Assembly: GCA_949361645.1 (NCBI GenBank)
Contig: OX442417.1
Location: forward strand, 16,773,427-16,837,426
Direction: 5' to 3'
Length of the DNA stretch: 64,000 bases
From: Spongilla lacustris
Lineage: Eukaryota; Porifera; Demospongiae; Spongillida; Spongillidae
Part shown: positions 30,681 to 40,291 of the stretch, piece after piece
How the letters are laid out: every line of letters begins with the position of its first letter
How positions within the stretch are numbered: the stretch's first letter is position 1
The notes under the pieces: generated by a model
Databases searched by the model: none
The model's input: the letters and a program-made list of their open reading frames with translations, nothing else
Told to the model about the DNA's origin: nothing
Made by a program: the position numbers and the translations under genes

Positions 30681-32551
30681 ACACAATGAACACTCAAGTT
30701 CATGACACCACCAAACAAACCCCATATGAGTTAGTATTTGGTCAACCTCCAAGGGCAATTTTTGTTCCAGATGTCAACTTTCGGGGACAGCTAGATGAAG
30801 ATGTTTTGAAGCGGCCTTCAGAGGATGTGAAGAAAGACAAAGAAGAGGATGATGTGGGAAAAGAAGAGATGGATGAGGAGAAAGAAGAAGAGGATGAGGA
30901 GAAAGAAGAGGAGAATGAGGAGAAAGAAGAGGAGGATGAGGAGAAAGAGGAGGAGGATGAGGAGAATGAAGAGGAGGATGAGGAGAAAGACGAGGGGGAT
31001 GAGGAGAAAGAAGAGGAGGATGAGGAGAAAGAAGAGGAGGGTGAGGAAAAGGAAGAGGAGGATGAGGAGAAAGAAGAGGAGGATGAGGAGAAAGAAGAGG
31101 AGGATGAGGAGAAAGAGGAGGAGGATGAGGAGAATGAAGAGGAGGATGAGGAGAAAGACGAGGGGGATGAGGAGAAAGAAGAGGAGGATGAGGAGAAAGA
31201 CGAGGAGGATGAGGAGATAGAAGAGGAGGATGAGGAGAAAGAAGAGGAGGATGAGGAGAAAGAAGAGGAGGATGAGGAGAAAGAAGAGGAGGATGAGGAG
31301 AAAGAGGAGGAGGATGAGGAGAAAGAAGAGGAGAATGAGGAGAAAGAAGAGGATGAGGAGAAAGAAGAGGAGGATGAGGAGAACGAAGAGGAGGATGAGG
31401 AGAAAGACGAGGAGGATGAGGAGAAAGAAGAGGATGAGGAGAAAGAAGAGGAGGATGAGGAGAAAGAGGAGGAGGATGAGGAGAAAGAAGAGGAGGATGA
31501 GGAGAAAGAAGAGGAGGATGAGGAGAAAGAAGAGGAGGATGAGGAGAAAGAAGAGGAGGATGAGGAAAAGAAGAGGAGGATGAGGAGAAAGAAGAGGAGG
31601 ATGAGGAGAAAGATGGGGAGGATGAGGAGAAAGAAGAGGAGGATGAGGAGAAAGAAGAGAGGATGAGGAGAAAGACGAGGGGGATGAGGAGAAAGAGGAG
31701 GAGGATGAGGAGAAAGAAGAGGAGGATGAGGAGAAAGAAGAGGAGGATAAGGAGAAAGAAGAGGAGGATGAGGAGAAAGAAGAGGAGGATGAGGAGAAAG
31801 AGGAGGAGGATGAGGAGAAAGTAGAGGAGGATGAGGAGAAAGAAGAGGAGGATGAGGAGAAAGAAGAGGAGGATGAGGAGAAAGACGAGGGGGATGAGGA
31901 GAAAGAGGAGGAGGATGAGGAGAAAGAGGAGGAGGATGAGGAGAAAGAAGAGGCAGATGAGGAGAAAGAAGAGGAGGATGAGGAGAAAGAAGAGGAGGAT
32001 GAGGAGAACGAAGAGGAGGATGAGGAGAAAGATGAGGAGGATGAGGAGAAAGAAGAGGATGAGGAGAAAGAAGAGGAGTATGAGGAGAAAGAAGAGGAGG
32101 ATGAGGAGAAAGAAGAGGAGGATGAGGAGAAAGAAGAGGAGGATGAGGAGAACGAAGAGGAGGATGAGGAGAAAGACGAGGAGGATGAGGAGAAAGAAGA
32201 GGATGAGGAGAAAGAAGAGGAGGATGAGGAGAAAGTAGAGGAGGATGAGGAGAAAGAAGAGGAGGATGAGGAGAAAGAAGAGGAGGATGAGGAGAATGAA
32301 GAAAAGACGAGGAGGATGAAGATATAGCAAAGTACAGTGGGGATGTAGACAAGGAAGATGATTTTGATGATGATGGGAACAATGTAGTGGAAAAGGATTT
32401 GGAAGGTACGTATGTGGGCACTGTTGCAAGTCAGTCCGAATGCAACGTTGAGGAGAGAAACAAAACCACTGCTGCAAGCGATCTTCCTGATTCAGAAGTA
32501 TGTGATGGTCATGAAAGTGATTATGATCAGGGTGATAACAATAATGGACAT
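30681..32551 (+). pseudogene. Ginger transposase, acidic-repeat exon
   Basis: Begins MNTQVHDTTKQTPYELVFGQ, conserved after the integrase core. From about 30840 to 32310 it is a run of about 70 copies of a 21-bp unit coding EEDEEKE in the sense frame. Single-base changes in length at about 31565 and in 31650-31670, and another near 32310, break the frame. After the repeat an acidic unique segment (YSGDVDKEDDFDDDGNN) leads to donor CAT|GTAAGT. The repeat length is suspicious for replication slippage. Confidence 0.75.
30840..32310 (+). repeat. 21-bp purine-rich coding minisatellite
   Basis: Unit GATGAGGAGAAAGAAGAGGAG with one T per unit, about 1.47 kb. Gives a purine strand almost free of pyrimidines. 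Minus-strand frames of over 500 codons (Ser/Phe or Pro/His/Leu-rich) are by-products. Confidence 0.95.
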
Positions 32552-32611
32552 GTAAGTGCCTAAATATATATTTTAACCTAATTAATCTTTCTGGTTCTTT
32601 TCGTTGTATAG

Positions 32612-32980
32612 GTGGCTTTACTGAAGTCCAATTGAAGGGTTTTGGCTACTACTGAGAAGCACTTGCCTGTTCGCCAGATTGCAGATAAGGAATATTTGAA
32701 AAATGCTAATAGGATGATGGTAAAATACAACCTTAAGCACAAAGTTAAAGAATTTCATGTGGGAGATTGTGTTACTGTAAGAATTCCTCGCATTGATTGG
32801 GCTTCCACTGACCCAAATAGACTGCCATGCATAATTCTACAGGTGATTGGAACAGCACGTGCAATGTACTGCTTGCGGTGCAAATCAGGAGTGTTGAACA
32901 AATGCTATTCTGCTTGTGATCTGGAATTGTTTGAAGGGAATTACAATCTATCTGTGAAATGATGGGAAAGGTCTACTCGT
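32612..32980 (+). pseudogene. Ginger transposase, integrase C-terminal segment
   Basis: Starts after a TTGTATAG acceptor. Reads TTEKHLPVRQIADKEYLKNA, then YNLKHKVKEFHVGDCVTVRI and PNRLPCIILQVIG, a pattern typical of the small beta-barrel C-terminal part of Ginger/KRBA2-like integrases. A TGA at 32633 and another at 32960 interrupt the frame; the downstream protease module is in the same frame as this one. Confidence 0.7.
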
Positions 32981-34124
32981 GTGTCACTTCGAGCGGCTTC
33001 TAAAGAAAGTACACCATGGAGTGCATTTTCAAAGAATAGGTGCAAGTGCACAGCAGGCTGCAGCACACAACGGTGCCCTTGTAAGAAGAATAAAATTGAA
33101 TGCACCTCACACTGTGATAAAGGGGATAATTGCAAAAACAAGAATTGTACACCTGCATCTGCAATGAAATTATCAGTACCATCTAATAGCAACAAAACTC
33201 CTTTCTTGGATACTCAAGCTTCATTATCATGTGCATGTAAAACGAGATGCAACAGTGCTAAGTACTGCTTCTGTAAGAAGAACAGATTGTCCTGCACTGC
33301 AGTGTGTCACCCAGGACATTCTTGCACTAATGGAGATCACAATAATCCCTTGTGCAATATTGATTTAACAGCAGATCCGGAATTAAGTAAAGATGATGAA
33401 GATGATAAAGATACCTGGGTTACTATCTGTGATGTTAAATTGACAATGTACCACAAAGCAATACTTACAACTTCAAAAAGCTGGCTAGATGATCTTATCA
33501 TAACCGTGGCACAATATATGCTGAAACAGCAGCACCCATCCATAGGTGGCTTTCAACCATCTGCACTTAGCCAGAATTTGGCAATGATTCTACCACAGGA
33601 GCAATTTGTACAGATCGTAAATGTGAATAAAAATCATTGGATTGCTCTATCCATTGTTGGTTGCCAAAAAGCATGCGTCCGAATTTATGACTGCAATGGG
33701 GGTAAACAGCTTCCTAAGTCTACCCTGAAACTTATAAGTGCCCTACTTCAAACACAAGAAGACCAATTTGCTGTTGAGTTTATAGATGTTCAAATGCAGG
33801 AAGGATCACATGACTGTGGATTATTTGCTGTGGCGTATATCACTTCCATTTGTAATGGACAAGATCCAGCGGTTCTATTGTATGAACAGAATGCAATGAG
33901 GAAGCATATTTTGAAGAGTATTGAGGACGGGGTGATGTCTGTCTTCCCATCTTCTGCAAGTAGATGCCCCAAGGCATCTGCCAGGAAGAATATACCGGTA
34001 TACTGTATTTGCCGGCAGTTGCCAGCAATGGTTCCATGTAGCCTGCATGAAGATTGACAAAAGTGTTCACAAAGATCGTAGGTCACAGTGGAACTGCCCT
34101 TTGTGCAGTAGAAACTTATTGTAA
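32981..34124 (+). pseudogene. CXC-Ulp1-PHD module of the Ginger protein
   Basis: Open from 32981 to 34057 (358 codons) but preceded in frame by TGA at 32960. Residues about 19-55 and 83-113 are Cys-rich (RCKCTAGCSTQRCPCKK; CACKTRCNSAKYCFCKK), like tesmin/TSO1 CXC repeats. Then a C48-like protease: His in NKNHWIALSIVG, Asp in VRIYDCNGG, Cys in GSHDCGLFAVAY. Near the end VYCICRQ starts a PHD finger; part of it is missing and the rest (QQWFHVACMKIDK, WNCPLC, stop 34122-34124) is in another frame. All three protease residues are present. Such a protease could act on SUMO-like modifiers, by analogy only. Confidence 0.75.
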
Positions 34125-34600
34125 TCTTAGTACATGTATATTTATATTTCTGCTGCATGTTGCTGTATACTGGGCAGTTGAAAGCCTCATATCAGTATTA
34201 TACAAAATCATGGGTCAGTTTTTGTATTAGTGTCTCTGTATGACGGATCATATTCCCATAAATTTGCATTTGCATGCAAGTACTGTGACATGTACATGTA
34301 TAATAATTATATTATATTATTCAGTAGTCACATCAGGATGCATATGGCCGGTTGTATCACGCCTCAGTTATACACAAAACAACAGCCTGTGTTGTGTGTA
34401 GATATTAAATAAAGGCAGCTGGTCACACAACGGGACAGCCGGTTACACAACGGGACAGCCGGTTACACAACCGGACAGCCGGTTACGCAACGGGACAGCC
34501 GGTTACGCAACGGGACAGCCGGTTACGCAACCGGACATCTATTTTGTGATGCATTGAAACGGGACAGCCAGTTACATAACCGGACAGCCGTACGGAACAT

Positions 34601-34682
34601 ATATATATATATATTATAATATAATTTATATATATAATAATTATATATATATATATATAATTATAATTATATATATATATAT
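34601..34682. repeat. AT-rich microsatellite at Ginger right border
   Basis: Alternating AT and ATATAATTATA runs of about 80 bp directly beside the element end. A shorter (AT)n is at the left border (29359-29365), consistent with insertion into TATA-rich DNA. Confidence 0.85.
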
Positions 34683-34868
34683 GATGTAACTTGGACGGGA
34701 GAGATGTTTTCACTATACAAGTATATTAGTCACGTGCGTAATCTTTAGGCGGATGTCGTCGCCGTGTGTAAAGAAGAAAAAAGAAACTCAAAGCCGTTTA
34801 GTCACCAGAACATGCATATTTACATGAGCTAACTTCAAAGCAATGCTAAGGTCTTTGTCATACAGACA

Positions 34869-35038
<170 letters not shown>

Positions 35039-35348
35039 GTTTGTGCTGGCAGTAGACTTGAGGGAGGCACAAGTAGTGCCGAGTTTTTTTTTTGTTAGTG
35101 TTGTGCATCAATGGGAATGCATTTGGGCAATTGTGTGTCTTTATGTATGCCAGTATTTGTGTGTGTTATTATTATACGAAGTGTTGCTCCACACTCTGCT
35201 TGCATAAGCATGTTTTTGTTGCACCACAGTTTGCCCTTCAACACCAAGACCCTGCTGCTCTTCCACCCCATCTGATGGCAATAACATAACACCATGCATG
35301 TCATATGTTAAGCACCACACAGCCAGTACAAAAAAAAAGTGAGAGAGA

Positions 35349-36270
35349 CCGGTGTCGTAGTGCACAATGTCCCCCCTAAAATTTGTCCCCCCCGGACGTT
35401 TTGCACTAGTGTACAATGACCCCCCCGAACATTCTGCACTAGTGTACAATGTCCCCCCGGACAATCTACACTAGGGCAAACTGTCCCCCTCCAGGGTAAA
35501 ATGTCCCCCCTCGTAACATTTATTTCATCTATGACAAGGCTGGGAAACTTTTACGGCAGTACACGGGATCGCGTTGACGCCATTACTCAGTAGCTCCTAA
35601 CTGTCGCCAAAGCTGCATGTCGTTCCGCCGCTTGAAATGCTCATTGTAACTAATACTGACACACATACACGAACATTTAGAATTTTAGTATTAAATTCTT
35701 TAACGAATACGCAGCTCTTATCCTTTCCGTGTCGTCAAAGCACACACACATATATACACGAACACATTCATTATTAAAATTCCTTAAGGAGTGGTGATTG
35801 ATATACTTCATGGCTGAAATCTCATCAGATGAGACTCAGTATGAGAGATTGAGGATCATAGCCTGAAAAGGACTAAAACCCATCCTAAATAGCGTAAAAA
35901 CCATGCATCCTGCGTCCAGGGTGGGAATAGTGTAAAAACCTTACTTGGAGGGGTTTTGTCGAATGTTGACATATAATTGAATTATTGCTTCAACATTCGA
36001 CAGAACTAGGGTAGAACCACATGTATTCCCATCCTGGACGCACAATCCGGGCAGGATGGTTTTTTATGCTATATAAGGATGGGTCTTTGTTAAAAACCAG
36101 CCTGTTGGACGTTTATAACTGCCTTTGTTGTCCTATAGGTAGGACATTGCGCCCTATAGTGTGAATTGTCCGGGTGGGACATTTTACCCTAGTGGGGGAC
36201 AGTTTGCCCTAGTGCAGAATGTCCGGGGGGACATTCTGCACGGGGGGACAATCCGCCCTCCCACACCGGC
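35349..36270. mobile_element. C-rich inverted-repeat (foldback) element
   Basis: Left arm CCGGTGTCGTAGTGCACAATG followed by several CCCCCC(CGGA) blocks with TGCACTAGTGTACAATG spacers; right arm carries the complements (CCCTAGTGCAGAATGTCCGG, GGGGGGACA) and ends in CACACCGG. No coding frame. About 920 bp, so likely a non-autonomous element; no clear target duplication. Confidence 0.65.
35878..36084. repeat. Long palindrome at the centre of the foldback element
   Basis: Left arm runs ACCCATCCTAAATAGC ... GTCGAATGTTGA, then a loop of about 19 bases, then TCAACATTCGAC ... TATAAGGATGGGT. Arms of about 95 bp with a few mismatches. Confidence 0.8.
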
Positions 36271-37399
36271 ACAGGAGTATCCTCAAGCAAGTTGGAAATA
36301 AACGTTGCTTGCCATGCTGCATAAATGCCGTAATTACACGCTTCAATTACATTGGTCATTCATAGGTTGTGTATGGAGACTAGCGTCCTCACCTTTGAGT
36401 GAATACCGTATATACGTGTATCTCAGTCAATATGACTTGTATTGATGAATTCCAGAGCAACTTCTAAAAACACATGCGTTATAAAAACCGGATAATCAGC
36501 CATCAGTCTGGTCCCCAGACTAAGCCACGCCCTTGCGTATCCACATTGGGTCTGGGGAACGACGACTTCAACGCGTCAAATCAATTATTGATTCACTGAC
36601 AATTGATTTCACAGTAAAATCAATCGCAAATCAAGCGCACTTGATTTTGCTGTGAAATCATGCATTGATTTAACAATTGATTTATAATCTGTTGCAAAAT
36701 CAATAATTGTTTTGATAGGTTTTTTTGCTGTGCTTGTTCTAATGAGCGTTTGCATCACGCTCAGTGATGCCGCGGTTCGCCCGTCAACCGTCAAGACCGT
36801 CAAACTAGGCGATACGGTTGGCTTGACCGACCGTCAGGAAAAGTGACTAATTGAATAAGTTCGCGAAAGCACTTAACCGTTAGCATAACGGAGGTAATAA
36901 CCGTGGACCGCCAAAAAGGTAGTCTCGTACCCAGACCCAAATGTACGTAACGATGGTCATCGCTTACAATATAACCACATACATGTACATACTGTAAGCG
37001 ATGATATCGTTACGTGGGTACCGGATAGGTCAAAGGCATGAAAAAAATTTATTGGATGGCTGAGGACTGGGAACCTGTGAGAGTAGATACAACGCAGTAT
37101 TCATACACCCCAAGTGACAATTCAATAATGAATTGTACTCTGACACCAGTTTCCTGGCATGCTCAGTATATCATGTACTAGCTGTTTATGTGAACAAATA
37201 TTAACTTGATGCTTGGATTTTGTTGTTTGGCTTTTATTTCTTGCTTGGATCGTTGCTTGGATTGTAGTTCTGTGAGTCACGCTGTATCATATAATTCTAG
37301 GTAGGTGCTCATTGCAATCAGTTGCCTTTGGTTTTCAAGTGCAGGCCTATACTAGTACCCGAGTTCTGACTTCCGGCTGAATTTAATAGTATGTCTGCT

Positions 37400-38582
37400 G
37401 GGTTTAGCCTGAGTCCTGCAGCTCATCGACCGGTTCATAATTCTGAAGCAGAAAAACTTGCTATCGATTGCACAAGTCAAAGAACCACCTGCATCGAAGA
37501 AAAGTAATTATAAGCTGCGAAACATGCAAGCCTCCGTCAAGACAGTGCGGCCAAGGGTGCAGTTCATCCCAGCGGTCCCAAATTTACCAACGCCTGGCTG
37601 TGGAAGCACTACAGGCTGTCGCCTCGCTCTGATCATGGGGTCTGTGCTTAGTGTGCCAAAGGCTGGAGAAATAACGTGGGTTCCTCGTATTGATGGGTCG
37701 ACAGCTCGAATGAAAAAGCATCTACTTGAAGCCCACAACATGTATGCGCCTCAGTACATGCATGATACATACATGCCATGCTGTCATATTATCGTTTTGT
37801 TATAGTTAACATTATGATTATATGCATGAAATCTCTCTGTAGTGAGGAGCCGGCAATGAAATCCACTTCTTCTGGTACCTAGCTCCCTTCAAAAGTATAT
37901 GAGTGTTTTCTGAGTCTTAAAACTGGGTTCAAAACCAGATTTAATCCATGATCATCCTTGTTACTCAACGTTGCTGCACTATAGTCCACCCTGGCCACAA
38001 AAGCATGAGTTGGTTGGAACCAACTATAAGGGAGGAGGGAATACAGCAGTTTAAGGACGAGCTGCTTATTGTTGCTGGGATTAAAAATGATCCTCCAAAC
38101 TCACTGTCCTCATTAGACACTCAGGAAGATGCTGTGCCCAATGACAAAATATCAGCTCTGGATGCATTTTTTGACTTTGACGTAAGTCGGACTATATTTT
38201 GGTAACTTTAACAAGTGCGAATTTCAACCGACTCAGTGCATTTTATGCATTCTATTGCAGTCATGTACTGCTTACCAAAGAGATCCTTGAGGTGGCAAGC
38301 AGGAGTGTGAGGGACAGCATTGAAGCGCTATATGCTAGAACCACAAACCATGCAACTGGCGTGTTAATAACGTCATGCAATGGTGGAGCGACCACGAAGC
38401 TAACTTCCCTCACATCGCTCTGCTAGCCCTAAAGAATTTAGCCATTCCCGGCGGCGTCCAGTGCTCCCTCTGAAAGGGTATTTTCGCAGTTAAAACTTGT
38501 ATTTGATCGCAAGAGATGGCGGATGGATGCTGGCAGAGTGGAAAGAGTCATCTTCTTGCGGTGTAACAAACTTTTTAACTGA
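37400..38582 (+). pseudogene. Decayed hAT transposase (BED finger and dimerisation domain)
   Basis: About 37593-37735 reads WKHYRLSPRSDHGVCA, a stop, CAK, and in the next frame TWVPRIDGSTARMKKHLLEA-H, a BED zinc finger. 37948-38202 gives REEGIQQFKDELL. About 38357-38582 reads MQWWSDHEANFPHIALLALK and, after a frameshift at about 38447, SAPSERVFSQLKLVFDRKRW then RVIFLRCNKLFN and stop: the hAT C-terminal dimerisation domain with its A-SAPSERVFS signature. The central catalytic part is missing or unrecognisable. Confidence 0.75.
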
Positions 38583-38835
38583 TGTATGATTTATAATTAT
38601 GCTATTAATTGCGACCGGGTATCGACCGGGACCGTCTTCAATCCAGGCGGCCTCCGTCAAACCGCCAACGTGACCGTATTGCTAAGATACGGTCAGTGTT
38701 CGTCCGTGAACGTGACCGGGACGATCCGTAATGAGGAATTGGCTTGCAAATTAGCAAACAACACCTACGCGAACATGGCAGAAAATAAGTCCGTTAGACT
38801 ATTGCTGAGCGATCGTTTTAGCTTGTCGACACAGC

Positions 38836-38859
38836 AAAAAAAAAAAAAAAAAAAAAAAA
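38836..38859 (+). repeat. Poly-A run (24 bases)
   Basis: Uninterrupted A tract next to an inverted repeat end (CACAGCAAAA). Complementary T run at 36719-36726 is shorter, so the tract grew on this side. Confidence 0.9.
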
Positions 38860-39374
38860 CCCGCATCGAGTCAAATCAATTATTGATTTCGCAACATCAA
38901 TTGTTAAATCAACGCATGATTTCACAGCAAAATCAAGTGCGCTTGATTTGCGATTGATTTTACTGTGAAATCAACTGCATGTGAATCACTAATTGATTTG
39001 ACGCTGTGCGAATACACCTGGCAAGCATCCATTATTACCCATAGCAGCTATTCTTGTCACATATCCGGTGGTAAAAGAGCAGATACATTCCGTCTGCACT
39101 TAACGAACTCAACTACCACTAGTTGCATTTCTATCAGCCCAGCTCAGTCACCCCCTCAACTACAATTGCCTTCAACCGCCATGTGTGCATAAGAGATTTA
39201 TTTGCTGTTTTACCAGCGGATATGACAAGGATCTCTGCTGTGGGTAATAATGCATATGCCAGGGGTATGATATACGCTAAAACGGTCTGATCCCTCAGTA
39301 ATAGCCTGTTGTTTTCACGGACTTATTTTCTGCCATGTTCGTGTGGGTGTCGTTTGCTATTAAATTTGCAAGCC

Positions 39375-39826
39375 AATGGACCCTTTGCATGAAAGATCGG
39401 CAGTACGATAAACATCACTTCTGGAGTAACAACCACAGCGGTTGCCTAGAGACATAGTGCCACAAACGCTCGCGGACCTTTGCGTAATAAAATGGCAATG
39501 TTCGGAGTCATTCAGACATTGATCCTTCGGCCGATCCAGTTCCTGGTCAAACTATGCTGCCAACAGTAAGTTTGACCGAGTCTGACAGACATACTTTTTA
39601 AAGCCATCCATTTAAAAAGGCTCCGGGTATGGCAGACTCTGTCAAGCTTACTTTTGGCAGCATAGTTTGACCAGGAACTGGATCGGCCAAAGGATCACTG
39701 TCCGAGCGGGAAGAAATGTGACTCGGAGCGTTGCCATTTTATTACGCAAAGGTCCGCGAACGTGACACGATGTCTCTAGGCAACCGCTGACTTACTTCCA
39801 ATCTGTCATGCAAAGGTCCATTTGAC
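39375..39826. repeat. Large palindrome (arms about 170-220 bp)
   Basis: GCGGTTGCCTAGAGACAT at 39438 is answered by ATGTCTCTAGGCAACCGC-like sequence ending 39787; GATCCAGTTCCTGGTCAAAC at about 39533 is answered by its exact complement at about 39665. Centre near 39610. A weaker outer pair (GGACC-TTTGCATGA) extends it to 39375-39826. No coding sequence; a foldback or MITE. Confidence 0.85.
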
Positions 39827-40135
39827 CCAATTTCGCGATTCCTCACGTGACGCAGCGTGACGTAAATTGCTCATTAGTCCCCAGACCCTATGTGGATACG
39901 CAAGGGTGTGGGCTACGCCAAACTAACCGGATATAATAAGATCTAGATCTATCGGAATTCTTAGTTAATTTACTGACGGGTGTAAACCCACAAAATCGCA
40001 GTCGTGCAATGTTTAGTCGAGCGTCCGCCGCTGCAGAGGAGTTAGAAGTCCGATATAAGGTTCACGGAAAATTATTCATAAAAAGTGAGGAAAGTGTGGG
40101 ACTAGACTCGACGTACATGTTAAATTGTTTCTCGT

Positions 40136-40291
40136 ATGATTTCAGTCAAAACGTCAGATGGAGAAGAGGAGCTTGGAGATGCGGACATGTCAGATGAAGA
40201 AGAGGAGCTTTGAGATGAGGCACAAAGAGGTGATACTGGCGAGGTGGCGAGGTTGATCAAAAGAGGAGTATCTGTAAATTCAACTACCAAG
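40136..40291 (+). CDS. Gene B exon 1, with in-frame TGA
   Basis: Same length (156 nt) and same AAG|GTGAAC donor as gene A exon 1. Codon 26 is TGA (40211-40213). No other in-frame ATG follows within the exon. Upstream, ATG 40009 opens MFSRASAAAEELEVRYKVHG in another frame; in gene A the matching frame stops early. Confidence 0.6.

Larger units (their letters stand above)
29366..34599 (+). mobile_element. Ginger-type DNA transposon, 5.2 kb, nearly complete but inactivated
   Basis: Terminal inverted repeats begin TGTTCCGTACGG on the left and end CCGTACGGAACA on the right. Both ends carry subterminal copies of CCGGTTACGTAACCGGA-like units (29394-29450; many copies 34422-34590). TATA abuts both ends, but the flanks are AT microsatellites so the 4-bp duplication is not conclusive. 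The cargo is an integrase related to those of Gypsy-type LTR elements, then CXC, Ulp1-like and PHD modules. From memory, Ginger transposons have TGT-starting TIRs, a Gypsy-like integrase, and sometimes Ulp1 and PHD domains. Confidence 0.85.
36510..39915. mobile_element. Composite DNA element with nested inverted repeats and hAT transposase remnant
   Basis: Outer inverted repeats: about 36510-36557 (CCACGCCCTTGCGTATCCACA) and 39876-39915 (TGTGGATACGCAAGGGTGTG). Inner, longer inverted repeats: about 36573-36720 and 38866-39004, starting CGTCAAATCAATTA and containing GTGAAATCATGC and TCAAGCGCACTTGATTTTGC. A third, inner pair is TTTTTTTGCTGTG (36721) and CACAGCAAAAAAA (38829). The layers suggest successive insertions or tandem ends. 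39005-39375 has only scattered inverted segments. No target duplication could be fixed. Confidence 0.6.

Noticed and set aside
30742..32477. Minus-strand frames of 559 and 567 codons (Ser/Phe or Pro/His/Leu-rich)
   Set aside because: They are the complement of the 21-bp acidic repeat of the Ginger element. Composition is entirely repeat-driven.
30681..34124. The integrase-bearing element as an LTR retrotransposon
   Set aside because: No long terminal repeats, gag or reverse transcriptase are seen around it; instead there are TGT...ACA inverted repeats and Ulp1/PHD cargo, which fit a Ginger DNA transposon.
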